From: Pseudomonadota bacterium | GTDB taxonomy: Bacteria > Myxococcota_A > Bradymonadia > Bradymonadales > GCA-2716585 | Reading direction: 5' to 3' | DNA: 58,122 nt | Assembly (NCBI GenBank): GCA_005804885.1 | Contig: SYOX01000298.1 | Location: 1-58,122 of the forward strand | In this document: one piece after another, positions 24,234-31,597 of the stretch | Layout of the letters: each line of letters begins with the position of its first letter | Position numbering within the stretch: the stretch's first letter is position 1 | Made by a program: the position numbers and the translations under genes | The notes under the pieces: model-generated | Told to the model about the DNA's origin: nothing | The model's database searches: none | What the model saw: only the letters and a program-made list of their open reading frames with translations

Positions 24234-26366
24234 TCAAGTGGCCGACGGCCCCAGGGGCAGGCGGATCACCTCTTCGAAGCCCCACAGCTCCACCTCGCCG
24301 ATGTGCCAGGAGCCGCCAAGCGTCTGCCCTGCAAAGGTGGCGGCCGGGTCGGGGTCGTAGGCCAGCGTCAGGTGGGGCAGCCAGCAATCCGGGGAGACGT
24401 CGGCCAGCCCGAAGCCGCCCGCGCGCAGCCGCTCGACGAGCTGCTCGCGCAGCGCGAACAGGCGCCAGGGGGTGAAGCGGACATCCTGGTAGAAGACGCT
24501 CTGGCCGCTGCGGTTGACCAGGTGGCACAGCTCCCCGAGGAAGGCCCGGAAGGGGTGATCGGCACCTTCGAAGACGCCGCGCAGGATCTGGAGCAAGAGG
24601 GCGCGGCGATCATCGGGCACGGCGCCGACGACGAGGAAGGTGACGTGGGCGGGGCTGTCGTCCTGCTCCAGATCCCCGCGCAGCGAGGCCAGCGCGGGCG
24701 GCAGGCGCAAGAAGAGGCCAACGCGGGTGCCGTCGCCGGTCTCGCCGTCGAGCTGTCCGTCGTCGGTCGAGGCCGGCGTCGGGGCGCCCATGAGGGCGCG
24801 GGCGTTGAGGTACTCCTCGCGGGCCTTGGGGGTCCAGTCGGGCATCCCGATCAGGCGGCGGAAGAAGTTGGCCTGCTCCTCTTCGAGGTAGAGCGCCTCG
24901 GCCAGCAGGCGGCCCTGGCGGACGAGCTCAAGCGCCGGCAGATCCGCGCCCTTGTCGCCGCTGGAGGCCGCAGCCGCCCTGGCCGGCTCGTCGATCTCCA
25001 GGACGCCCGATCTGGACAGCGCCGCGGTGCCCTCGCTCACGATGGCCATGCCGGAGCTGATGCGCTGCGCCCAGGTCTCAGTGACGATGCGCTCGGCCTC
25101 CGCGCCGAGCTTCTTCGTCTCGACCACCTCCCGCTCCGTCGGCCTCCACAGCGAGCGCGCCTGGACGCGCCAGCCCTCTGGCGCTCGGCCGCCCGTCGGA
25201 CCCTGACGCGCGCTCATCACGAGGGCTGCGATGACCTCCACGGCCGGCACGACGTCCAGCTCGACGATCTCGGACTCGACGCTGTCGTAGTAGGAACGCA
25301 GGAAGAAGTCGCCGTTGTCGCCGAGCCCCCCCTCCCGGTTGCCGTAGAGGATGGCCACGGGGATGCGGGCGGTGGCCGAGACCCGATCCCTGGAGGTGTC
25401 GAGCGCCTCGGCGAGCCCGGTCATAGAGGCGTCCTTGTAGCTGAAGTCCTCCCCGTCTTTGTCCAGGATGACGCCGCCGATGACCGACTTGGCCCGCGCG
25501 ATCAGCCGCATCTTCGTGCGGACCTTGCCCTCGCCGCCGCTGGAGATCAGGTCCTGGAGCCCGGCGAAGCGATAGACGCCGATGTTCTTTTCCATGGCGG
25601 TGCGCGGGGCCGCGTCAGCCAGGACCCCGTCGTTGCGAAGCGCCGTGTAGACGAGCTGGAGGATCGGGTCACCCCACCCGTCGTTGCTCGCCCGCTCCGG
25701 CCCTGAGACGTCGGCGCCGTCGAAGGTGATCACCCGCGAGGCGTGGATGTCGAAGCGCTCGATCTGGCCGTCTGCCCCCTCGCTGAGGATCTCGAAGATC
25801 TCCACGGGGCCGTCGATGCGGCCTCGCCGCTGCGGGCAGATCTCCCAGCGGTTGAGGACCTGGAGGTGATCGACCGTGCGCACCCTCGCCGCCCGAAGGG
25901 GCTGGCGCAGGTCGGCGGCGCCGTCGTCGACCCCGAGCAGGATGGCGGCGCCGCCGTACTGGCGCGCGTAGCGCAGCGCCAGGGTGACGGCCGTGCGCGC
26001 GCCGCCTCGTCGCAGGCGCCCGGCGGCGTAGACCGGGAGCCTTGTGAGCGCCTCGGCCACCGGCGCGAGCTCTCGCTGCTCGACCTCGTCTGCCGCCAGC
26101 AGCTCCACCCACCGTCGGGTCGCGTCGTTGGCCGGACGCTCGACGATGGCGCGGGCCACCCCATTGCCGCGCACGAGGGCCTCAATCTGGCTGCGGCTCA
26201 GGCGGGGGTTGGACTTCCAGCTCGTCGCTTCGAGCTTGTCGCGCTCGTCGTCTCCGAACGCCGAGAAGAGGTCGTGCCACCCGTCGTTGCGCGCGACGGA
26301 CTGGCCGGGGGTTGGGGGCAAAAAGAAGGCCGTGAGGCGCTGGGTCAAGGAGGGCATGTCGGTCAC
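24234..26366 (-). CDS. Portal protein fused to 2H-phosphoesterase-like (Acb1-like) domain
   Basis: 710 residues, GTG 26366 overlapping the terminase stop. Residues 1-470 resemble the DUF1073/Gp6-like portal family: SRSQIEALVRGNGVARAIVE, ALRYARQYGGAAILLGVDDG, GDNGDFFLRSYYDSVESEIV. Residues about 545-700 form a separate domain with two H-x-T motifs, HVTF at 574 and HLTL at 665, separated by 91 residues as expected for 2H phosphoesterases such as LigT and the anti-CBASS enzyme Acb1. DUF1073 proteins are known to be annotated as Acb1-family in databases. So the head entry protein may also carry an enzyme that cuts cyclic oligonucleotides. Activity not shown. Confidence 0.75.
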   Translation of the reverse strand: MTDMPSLTQRLTAFFLPPTPGQSVARNDGWHDLFSAFGDDERDKLEATSWKSNPRLSRSQIEALVRGNGVARAIVERPANDATRRWVELLAADEVEQRELAPVAEALTRLPVYAAGRLRRGGARTAVTLALRYARQYGGAAILLGVDDGAADLRQPLRAARVRTVDHLQVLNRWEICPQRRGRIDGPVEIFEILSEGADGQIERFDIHASRVITFDGADVSGPERASNDGWGDPILQLVYTALRNDGVLADAAPRTAMEKNIGVYRFAGLQDLISSGGEGKVRTKMRLIARAKSVIGGVILDKDGEDFSYKDASMTGLAEALDTSRDRVSATARIPVAILYGNREGGLGDNGDFFLRSYYDSVESEIVELDVVPAVEVIAALVMSARQGPTGGRAPEGWRVQARSLWRPTEREVVETKKLGAEAERIVTETWAQRISSGMAIVSEGTAALSRSGVLEIDEPARAAAASSGDKGADLPALELVRQGRLLAEALYLEEEQANFFRRLIGMPDWTPKAREEYLNARALMGAPTPASTDDGQLDGETGDGTRVGLFLRLPPALASLRGDLEQDDSPAHVTFLVVGAVPDDRRALLLQILRGVFEGADHPFRAFLGELCHLVNRSGQSVFYQDVRFTPWRLFALREQLVERLRAGGFGLADVSPDCWLPHLTLAYDPDPAATFAGQTLGGSWHIGEVELWGFEEVIRLPLGPSAT

Positions 26367-27784
26367 CTCAAGTAGGAGTCGTCAAAGGCGCTGCGGCGCT
26401 CCAGCAGGAGCTTGGAGAGGGCTTGCGTGGTGGCGTCGACCTGGTCGTCGCTCTTGGCCGCGGGAAAGTTGAGCAGCTCGGCGAGGTAGTCGCCGAGCCA
26501 GGGTGTGCCCTCGGGAGGCAGCAGCACGTCGCCGGCCTCAAAGAGAGGAGCCGTCGCGTGGGCTCTGGCCTGCTTCGACCCGCGCGGGCTGACGGGGATG
26601 ACGCCCGAGGTGTGCTGGCGCAGGGTGTCGAGGATGGCCGGGCCGTTGGCCTTGTCCTCGATGTAGATGGCGCTGGCCGCGGGCCAGTCCCGGCGCAGGC
26701 GCTCGATCTCGGTCAGGGTCCTGGTGAAGGACCACCGGCCTCGGCGCTGGTCGAGCAGGTGCGCCTTCGAGCCGCGCCGCCCCCAGACCTGGAGCACGAC
26801 GAAGGAGCCATACAGGGTCTCCTTGAAGGTCGCGTCGACGCTGATGGCGACGAGGTCGAAGCGGCCCCCTGCCCCTTCGTGGTGGCGCAGCCAGTCCTTG
26901 CGGAAGATGCCGCCGCCCTGGGGGGTTGGGCGCTGCTGGTAGAGGGCGGACCACTTGTAGGCCCCGATGGTGCGCCGGATGGCCTGGAGCTTCGCCAGCG
27001 GGTAGCGCTCGGGGTGGAGGGGCTCACCGGCCTTGCGGTGCTCTTCGTCGTCCTCGGCGACGGCGGGAAAGCGGATCACCTCCCACTGCTCTCCCTCGTC
27101 GGCCTGGGCGTCGAGCAGCCGGCCGGCGAGGTCGTCGTCGTGCCAGCGGGTGTTGAGCACGAGGACTCCGGCGCCGGGCATCAGGCGCGTGTAGGCGACG
27201 GCCTGGTACCAGTCCCAGGCCTTGTCGCGGTAGGCGGCGCTGTCGGCCTGCTCGTAGTCGCGGATGATGTCGTCAAGGATCAGCAGGTGGGCGCCCATGC
27301 CTGTCAGCGCGCCGCCGATGCCGACGGCTCGGTAGCCGCCCCCCTGGGCTGTCTCCCAGGACTGGATCAGCTGGCGGTCGCGGTGGAAGGCGAAGTCGGG
27401 GAAGGTGGCCTCGAACCAGGGCTCGCGGCAGACGTCCCGGCAGCGCAGCGAGAAGCGATTGGACAGGTCCTGCCCGTAGGAGGCCACGACGATGTTGTGG
27501 TCGCCGTGGTGTCCCAGGTGCCACGCCGGCAGCCGCTCGGAGGACAACAGGCTCTTGCCGTGGCGCGGCGGCATCAGGAGCATCAGGCGCGGCGACTGGC
27601 CTGCGGCGACGGCCCGGCTGAAGGCCTCCAGGCGGGCGCAGACCTCATGGTGGACCCAGCCGGCCTCGTAGCCCGGCACGCTGGCCCGCACGAACTCCAG
27701 CAGATCGCGCCGACGCAGCTCCGCCTCGACCGCCTCAAGATCGGGCAGCGCGAAGGATGCCGGCGAGCTGCCGAAGCTGGTCAT
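26363..27784 (-). CDS. terL: Terminase large subunit
   Basis: 473 residues from ATG 27784, overlapping the small-subunit gene by 50 bases; an in-frame TTG lies at 27799. ATPase part: MPPRHGKS (Walker A), VVASYGQDLSNRFSLRCRDV, HLLILDD (Walker B) and a coupling-type VLVLNTRWHDDDLAGRLLDA. Nuclease part: SVDATFK and KSDDQVDATTQAL supply the acidic residues of the RNase H-like fold. It cuts and packages phage DNA through the portal. Confidence 0.92.
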   Translation of the reverse strand: MTSFGSSPASFALPDLEAVEAELRRRDLLEFVRASVPGYEAGWVHHEVCARLEAFSRAVAAGQSPRLMLLMPPRHGKSLLSSERLPAWHLGHHGDHNIVVASYGQDLSNRFSLRCRDVCREPWFEATFPDFAFHRDRQLIQSWETAQGGGYRAVGIGGALTGMGAHLLILDDIIRDYEQADSAAYRDKAWDWYQAVAYTRLMPGAGVLVLNTRWHDDDLAGRLLDAQADEGEQWEVIRFPAVAEDDEEHRKAGEPLHPERYPLAKLQAIRRTIGAYKWSALYQQRPTPQGGGIFRKDWLRHHEGAGGRFDLVAISVDATFKETLYGSFVVLQVWGRRGSKAHLLDQRRGRWSFTRTLTEIERLRRDWPAASAIYIEDKANGPAILDTLRQHTSGVIPVSPRGSKQARAHATAPLFEAGDVLLPPEGTPWLGDYLAELLNFPAAKSDDQVDATTQALSKLLLERRSAFDDSYLR

Positions 27785-28244
27785 CGTCGAGCTTTCCAAG
27801 ATCCACCCCGGTGTTGAGCGGCGCCCCGCCCGGGCCGCTCATCTCGACCGCCTTGAGCTTGCTCAGGCCCCGGTCGAGGATCGAGTCGCACAGCCGCCGC
27901 ACCGTCTCGACGTTGCGGTCCTCCTCGTCCTTGGCCATCTCCGCTTCGAGCATGTCCGCCAGCGCCTGGATGGCCTTGAGGGAGGCTCGCTGCGCCACCA
28001 CCCGCGCCTGGGCGGCCTCCGCAGTCCCGCCCGAGGGGTTGCCGCTGTGACCGACCGCGAAGCGCCCCGACTCGCCCCGCTCGTCGCCGATCTCGCTGGG
28101 CGCCTCGGGGCAGTACTCCTTGCGCCAGGCGACCAGCGTCGTCCGTCCGACGCCGTGCTTCCTGGCCGTCGCACGCACCCCGCCAGTGAGCGACTCCAGG
28201 GCGACCGCCTTGCGGTGCTCCTCGGTGTGGATCCTTCGGCCCAT
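27735..28244 (-). CDS. terS: Terminase small subunit
   Basis: 169 residues from ATG 28244, with a strong AGGAGG seven bases upstream. Residues 4-38 form a helix-turn-helix with GVRATARKHGVGRTTLVAWR, followed by an acidic linker and long C-terminal helices, the layout of small terminases that recognise the packaging site. It overlaps the large subunit gene by 50 bases, longer than typical. Confidence 0.75.
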   Translation of the reverse strand: MGRRIHTEEHRKAVALESLTGGVRATARKHGVGRTTLVAWRKEYCPEAPSEIGDERGESGRFAVGHSGNPSGGTAEAAQARVVAQRASLKAIQALADMLEAEMAKDEEDRNVETVRRLCDSILDRGLSKLKAVEMSGPGGAPLNTGVDLGKLDDDQLRQLAGILRAARS

Positions 28245-28264
28245 CAAAACACCTCCTGAACACA

Positions 28265-28293
28265 TGGGTAGCTATTGCGCGCCGCAGTGTCAA
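28265..28293 (-). promoter_or_regulatory. Late promoter for head genes
   Basis: On the minus strand a perfect TTGACA (28293-28288), 17 bases, TACCCA (28270-28265), ending about 20 bases before the terminase start codon. Confidence 0.45.
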
Positions 28294-28384
28294 ACCGCCC
28301 CCTCGCCCCGCGCCATCGTTGATAGGTCCGATGCATAAAGCGTCCGTTGATGGTCAATGTGTTCAGCCTTGCATCTCCCTTGCA

Positions 28385-28413
28385 TTGACGAGAGGGGATC
28401 AAAATTTTAGCTT
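28385..28413 (+). promoter_or_regulatory. Plus-strand promoter for the orphan gene
   Basis: TTGACG (28385-28390), 17 bases, TAGCTT (28408-28413). The same -10 and spacing occur before the accessory block at 5698. The transcript would have a leader of about 70 bases. Confidence 0.4.
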
Positions 28414-28490
28414 CGGCGTGATATGCTCGGTGATGAAGAGAAAGCTCCTTGCGGTCTTGACGTGGCGTTTCGCAACAAAGGGTGAAGTTG

Positions 28491-29060
28491 ATGGAAGATT
28501 GGGATAAGTGGCCCACGCTGCGATTCATGTTCGGGCTCAAGCGCGGCAGTTTCCAGGAGACAATCGCAGCAGTGATCGTGCCGCCTACAGCTGGCGAGCG
28601 CCCAGAGCGAAGGGCCGTACGGGGGCAATGGATCGTGCCCTGGCTCGACGAGATCGATAAGGTTGCCAGCCCGAGCAAACTTGATGTCTTGGAGCTGCTC
28701 AAGGCCTTCGAGGTGGCCTTCAAGGTAGCTGAGGACAGCAGCGAGCCTGGAATGCGCAAAGCCGTTGGGTGTCTGATAGCTTACGTCCTCAGGGATAGAG
28801 AAAGCGCCTTGCGTGCCCGCGATATCATTGGGGCGCTCCACGGCCTGAGGATTGAGCATCTGAGGTGCTTCGTCGCCTTGGTGGACCCTGACCCTCACGT
28901 CTCCTATGCCGTTCGCCGGATGCCCCAGAAGAGCATCCCCGAGGATCTCAGATATGACCTCATAGCCGCCGGCTTGTTGGACAGTTGCGACGCGCCGTAT
29001 GGCCGTGGCTGGTGCCTGAAGAAGGCAATGGAGGGGATTGAACCCCGGTGGGATGTCTGA
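28491..29060 (+). CDS. Orphan plus-strand accessory protein, unknown
   Basis: 189 residues from ATG 28491, with AAGGGTG upstream; a GTG at 28482 is also possible. Starts with WPTLRFMFGLKRGSFQETIA, then AVIVPPTAGERP and a helical middle (KLDVLELLKAFEVAFKVAED; ALRARDIIGALHGLRIEHLR) and an end with VSYAVRRMPQKSIPEDL. The only plus-strand gene between 20502 and 36972, with its own promoter, so it is a moron. No recognisable family. A role in host takeover or immunity is only suggested by context. Confidence 0.6.
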   Translation: MEDWDKWPTLRFMFGLKRGSFQETIAAVIVPPTAGERPERRAVRGQWIVPWLDEIDKVASPSKLDVLELLKAFEVAFKVAEDSSEPGMRKAVGCLIAYVLRDRESALRARDIIGALHGLRIEHLRCFVALVDPDPHVSYAVRRMPQKSIPEDLRYDLIAAGLLDSCDAPYGRGWCLKKAMEGIEPRWDV

Positions 29061-29065
29061 CATCG

Positions 29066-29206
29066 TCACCCCTTTTTCTTCGGCGGCTTGAGTGCGTCCC
29101 TGCCGTCCTCGATGGCCTCGATGGCGTCGAGCAACGCCTGCGCCCAGCGGCCAACAGCGGCGATGACTTCGAGAGCGACCCGGCACTTCTTGAACACCGC
29201 CTTCAC
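29066..29206 (-). CDS. 46-residue small helical protein
   Basis: GTG 29206 overlaps the DHH stop (GTGA), with GAGGTGA just upstream as ribosome site. Sequence: VFKKCRVALEVIAAVGRWAQ, then helical to GRDALKPPKKKG. It could be an amphipathic helix. Lies five bases from the convergent end of the orphan gene. The function is unknown, and such short genes are sometimes overlooked. Confidence 0.5.
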   Translation of the reverse strand: MKAVFKKCRVALEVIAAVGRWAQALLDAIEAIEDGRDALKPPKKKG

Positions 29207-30027
29207 GAGGTCACCTCCACGACGAAGCCAGCCGCTGCCCGGTGGCCGCCGCCGCCGAAGAGGCCTGCGACCTCCGAGACGTCGAAGTCCCCGCGCGAGC
29301 GCAGCGACCAGCGGCGCCGGCCCCCGCCGAGGTCCTGGTAGACCGCGGCGAAGGGGGCGTCGTCGTGGAGCTCGCAGAGGCGATGGCCGATCTCGGACTG
29401 GTGGATGGGCGAGTTGACGACGGGCACCCGGTGGCCGCCCAGCTCCACCTTCCAGGCGCCGGCGCACAGGCGCTCGACGGTGAGCGAGCGCTGCTGGAGG
29501 ATGGCCCGACCCAGGGGCGCTACCCCGGACGGAGACGCCAGCGTCTCGGCCAGCGTCGTCCAGACCTCGAAGTCCAGCGGGTGGGCCGAGATCCAGGCGT
29601 TGATCGCCTCGCTCTCGGACAGCTTCCACCTCCACAGGTCTCGGTCCTCGACGTAGCGCAGCAGCGTCGGCGGGAAGTCGGCCGGCATGAAGTAGCGCCA
29701 GGCCAGCATCGCGCCGCTGCGGCTCAGGTCGAGCACCAACTCCAGGTTGGCAGGCGGATCGGCGAGGAGCCCTGCCAGTGCCTCCACGGCCGTCTTGTGG
29801 TGGTCAAGCACCACGACGCGAGACGCCTGGGCGGCCAGACGCCGCAGCGCCTCCTCCGGGTAGCTGAAGTCGACGATGAAGACCTCGTCGCCCTCGTCGA
29901 TCGGCGGAGGCGCCTGGCCGTAGCTCACCGCCCGGTAGATCGCCGAGTCGCCCATCAGCCTCCAGGCCGCCCAGGCAGCCCCGAAGCCATCGTTGCACCC
30001 GGCGTGGTAGAAGACGTGTCGCTGCAT
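29203..30027 (-). CDS. DHH/DHHA1 phosphoesterase
   Basis: 274 residues, ATG 30027. N-terminal motif with YHAGCNDGFGAAWAAW, then VFIVDFSYP and VVLDHHKTA (DHH at residues 75-77), which bind two Mn ions; the C-terminal GGGGHRAAAGF is the DHHA1 substrate-binding motif. Members of this superfamily hydrolyse short RNA, pAp, c-di-AMP or linear dinucleotides. In a phage it may clear nanoRNA or signals such as cyclic nucleotides; the substrate cannot be read from sequence. It overlaps the short gene downstream and is 34 bases from the exonuclease gene. Confidence 0.85.
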   Translation of the reverse strand: MQRHVFYHAGCNDGFGAAWAAWRLMGDSAIYRAVSYGQAPPPIDEGDEVFIVDFSYPEEALRRLAAQASRVVVLDHHKTAVEALAGLLADPPANLELVLDLSRSGAMLAWRYFMPADFPPTLLRYVEDRDLWRWKLSESEAINAWISAHPLDFEVWTTLAETLASPSGVAPLGRAILQQRSLTVERLCAGAWKVELGGHRVPVVNSPIHQSEIGHRLCELHDDAPFAAVYQDLGGGRRRWSLRSRGDFDVSEVAGLFGGGGHRAAAGFVVEVTS

Positions 30028-30061
30028 CTCTTTGCCTCCCTTCCTGTCTCCAGGGTCCCCG

Positions 30062-30844
30062 TCAAAGCCCCAGGAGCTTCTGGGGCGCGGTGTTGTTCTG
30101 AAGCGCCCACAGGCACAGCCCGCAGGCCCTGGCGTCGTCCAGCGCCCGATGGTGCGTGTCGAGTTGCACGCCCAGCGCCCGGCACAGCTCGTCGAGCTTC
30201 GGCCGCTTGAGCCCCACCCGCGCCGCCTCCTTCTGCGTGCAGACCTCCCCGTCGGTCTTCGGCCAGTTCATCCCGAGGCGCACGAACTCCGCGTTCAGCA
30301 TCCGCCGGTCGAAGGGCAGGTTGTGAGCTGCGACCACCCGGCCTGCGATCCATCGGTGGAGCAGCTCGGCCACCTCTCCGAAGGCCGGCTTGCCCTTGAC
30401 GTCCCGATCGGACACCCCGGTCAGGCGCGCGACGATCGGCGGGATAGGGCGCCCGGGATCGACCAGTCCCGAGCGCGCGAAGACCTCCCGGCCCTCGTCG
30501 AAGGCCACCACCGACCATTCGAAGACCCGGTCCTGCCCGCCGAAGCCTGTGGTCTCCAGGTCCAGCGCGACGAAGCGCGGCCAGGGGAGGGTCGAGGCCG
30601 GCGGCGCCTGCGGAGTTTCCTGAGCCTGCACGAGCTCGACGCTCTCGCGCGGCACCGTCCGAAGGCGCTCCTCCCCGTCCAGCCGCACGACCTCCACCGG
30701 AGCTCCGCGCTGCCGCTCGCGCTGCCACAGCCTCCTGATGGGGCTGTGCTCGTCAACCGACTCCAAGGGCACGACCACGACGGCGGTGCCCGCCTCGAAG
30801 GTCCGGTCGGCGTAGGTGGTCGGGCGAAGAAGGCGACAGGTCAT
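30062..30844 (-). CDS. DnaQ-like 3'-5' exonuclease (DEDDh)
   Basis: 260 residues, ATG 30844. The exonuclease core starts near residue 88 with FVALDLETTGF (D95, E97), continues with AHNLPFD and ends with HHRALDDARA, the DEDDh set. The family includes the DNA polymerase III epsilon proofreader. The first 85 residues are an extension of unknown function (RTFEAGTAVVVVPLESVDEH). It probably proofreads or trims DNA ends in phage replication. Overlaps the upstream zinc-protein stop by 4 bp. Confidence 0.88.
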   Translation of the reverse strand: MTCRLLRPTTYADRTFEAGTAVVVVPLESVDEHSPIRRLWQRERQRGAPVEVVRLDGEERLRTVPRESVELVQAQETPQAPPASTLPWPRFVALDLETTGFGGQDRVFEWSVVAFDEGREVFARSGLVDPGRPIPPIVARLTGVSDRDVKGKPAFGEVAELLHRWIAGRVVAAHNLPFDRRMLNAEFVRLGMNWPKTDGEVCTQKEAARVGLKRPKLDELCRALGVQLDTHHRALDDARACGLCLWALQNNTAPQKLLGL

Positions 30845-31260
30845 GGCGACACCCTCGGCTCCCAGTAGGAGCGACCGGGCTTGATGTGGCCTGGGTCAGG
30901 AGGGTGGGAGTCATGAAGGTGCTCGCTCAACCCCTTGATGCTGAGCATCCCAACGTAGGTCTCGAAGTCCGGGTGCAGTCTCCAGTACCCGCCGAAGATC
31001 GCCGTCGACAGCGATCGGTCGAAGAGGGCCTTGGCGTACAGCAGCGCTGCTTCGACCCGATTCCTTGAGGAGATCGCCGTCAATTCCAGGCTCGCCGACT
31101 CCCGCTTGCGCTGCTCTCGGGCGGCGTAGTGCTCGGGGGTGTAGCCCATCTCGGCGCACGCCTCCTGCCACCTTCGGCAGCGCCGGTTGTGCTGACGCGC
31201 ATCCGAACCCTCGCTGGGGATGTAGCTGTAGTCGCAGATGGGGCACGTTACAGGGTTCAT
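30841..31260 (-). CDS. Zinc-finger protein, unknown
   Basis: 139 residues, ATG 31260. N-terminal CPICDYSYIPSEGSDARQHN then RRC gives a C2H-type knuckle with C6, C9, H and C/H spacing, like the small zinc finger found in ESCO-type proteins and phage hypotheticals. The rest is helical with RVEAALLYAKALFDRSLS, then YWRLHPDFETYVGMLSI. It lies just downstream of the candidate origin, so DNA binding at replication is possible but not shown. Confidence 0.55.
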   Translation of the reverse strand: MNPVTCPICDYSYIPSEGSDARQHNRRCRRWQEACAEMGYTPEHYAAREQRKRESASLELTAISSRNRVEAALLYAKALFDRSLSTAIFGGYWRLHPDFETYVGMLSIKGLSEHLHDSHPPDPGHIKPGRSYWEPRVSP

Positions 31261-31597
31261 CGCGATCTCCAGTGAGATTTATTGTTCAACGGCTCATCCT
31301 CGATCGCACTCCCGCACTTCTCCGCACTTTCCAAAAGCGAGAGATTGCATGGTCCGAGCCCGTGGCCGTGGGGGTTGGTTATCTCTATGTAATCTTTACT
31401 CACTTTGATTGAGATAGACGTATACACGGGCGCGCCCGCTCGCCCGCGCGCCCGCATACGCGACCGTTGCCCGAACCAAAGTGAGAGAGTGCGTTCTTGA
31501 ACCCTTTGCGCTGTGGGATCATGAACTTGCGGTGCAATCTTGGCCTCTGGAAGTGCGTGACCAAAGTGCGTTCTTGGCCCCTGAAGTGCGTGGAAGC
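31261..31597. other. Noncoding region with iterons and AT-rich segment (candidate origin)
   Basis: 337 bases between the primase-helicase stop and the zinc-protein start without a convincing gene. It contains AGTGCG at 31488, 31552, 31565 and 31585 on the plus strand and the inverse CGCACT at 31305, 31313 and 31323. Between them is an AT-rich stretch (about 31376-31425) in an otherwise GC-rich genome, and a GC-rich hairpin (about 31429-31453). Clustered iterons beside replication genes are typical of an origin; this is an inference. Confidence 0.45.

Noticed and set aside
21784..24360. 858-codon open frame on the plus strand
   Set aside because: Antisense to the decoration and protease genes, whose minus-strand products show recognisable domains; it is an artefact of high GC content.
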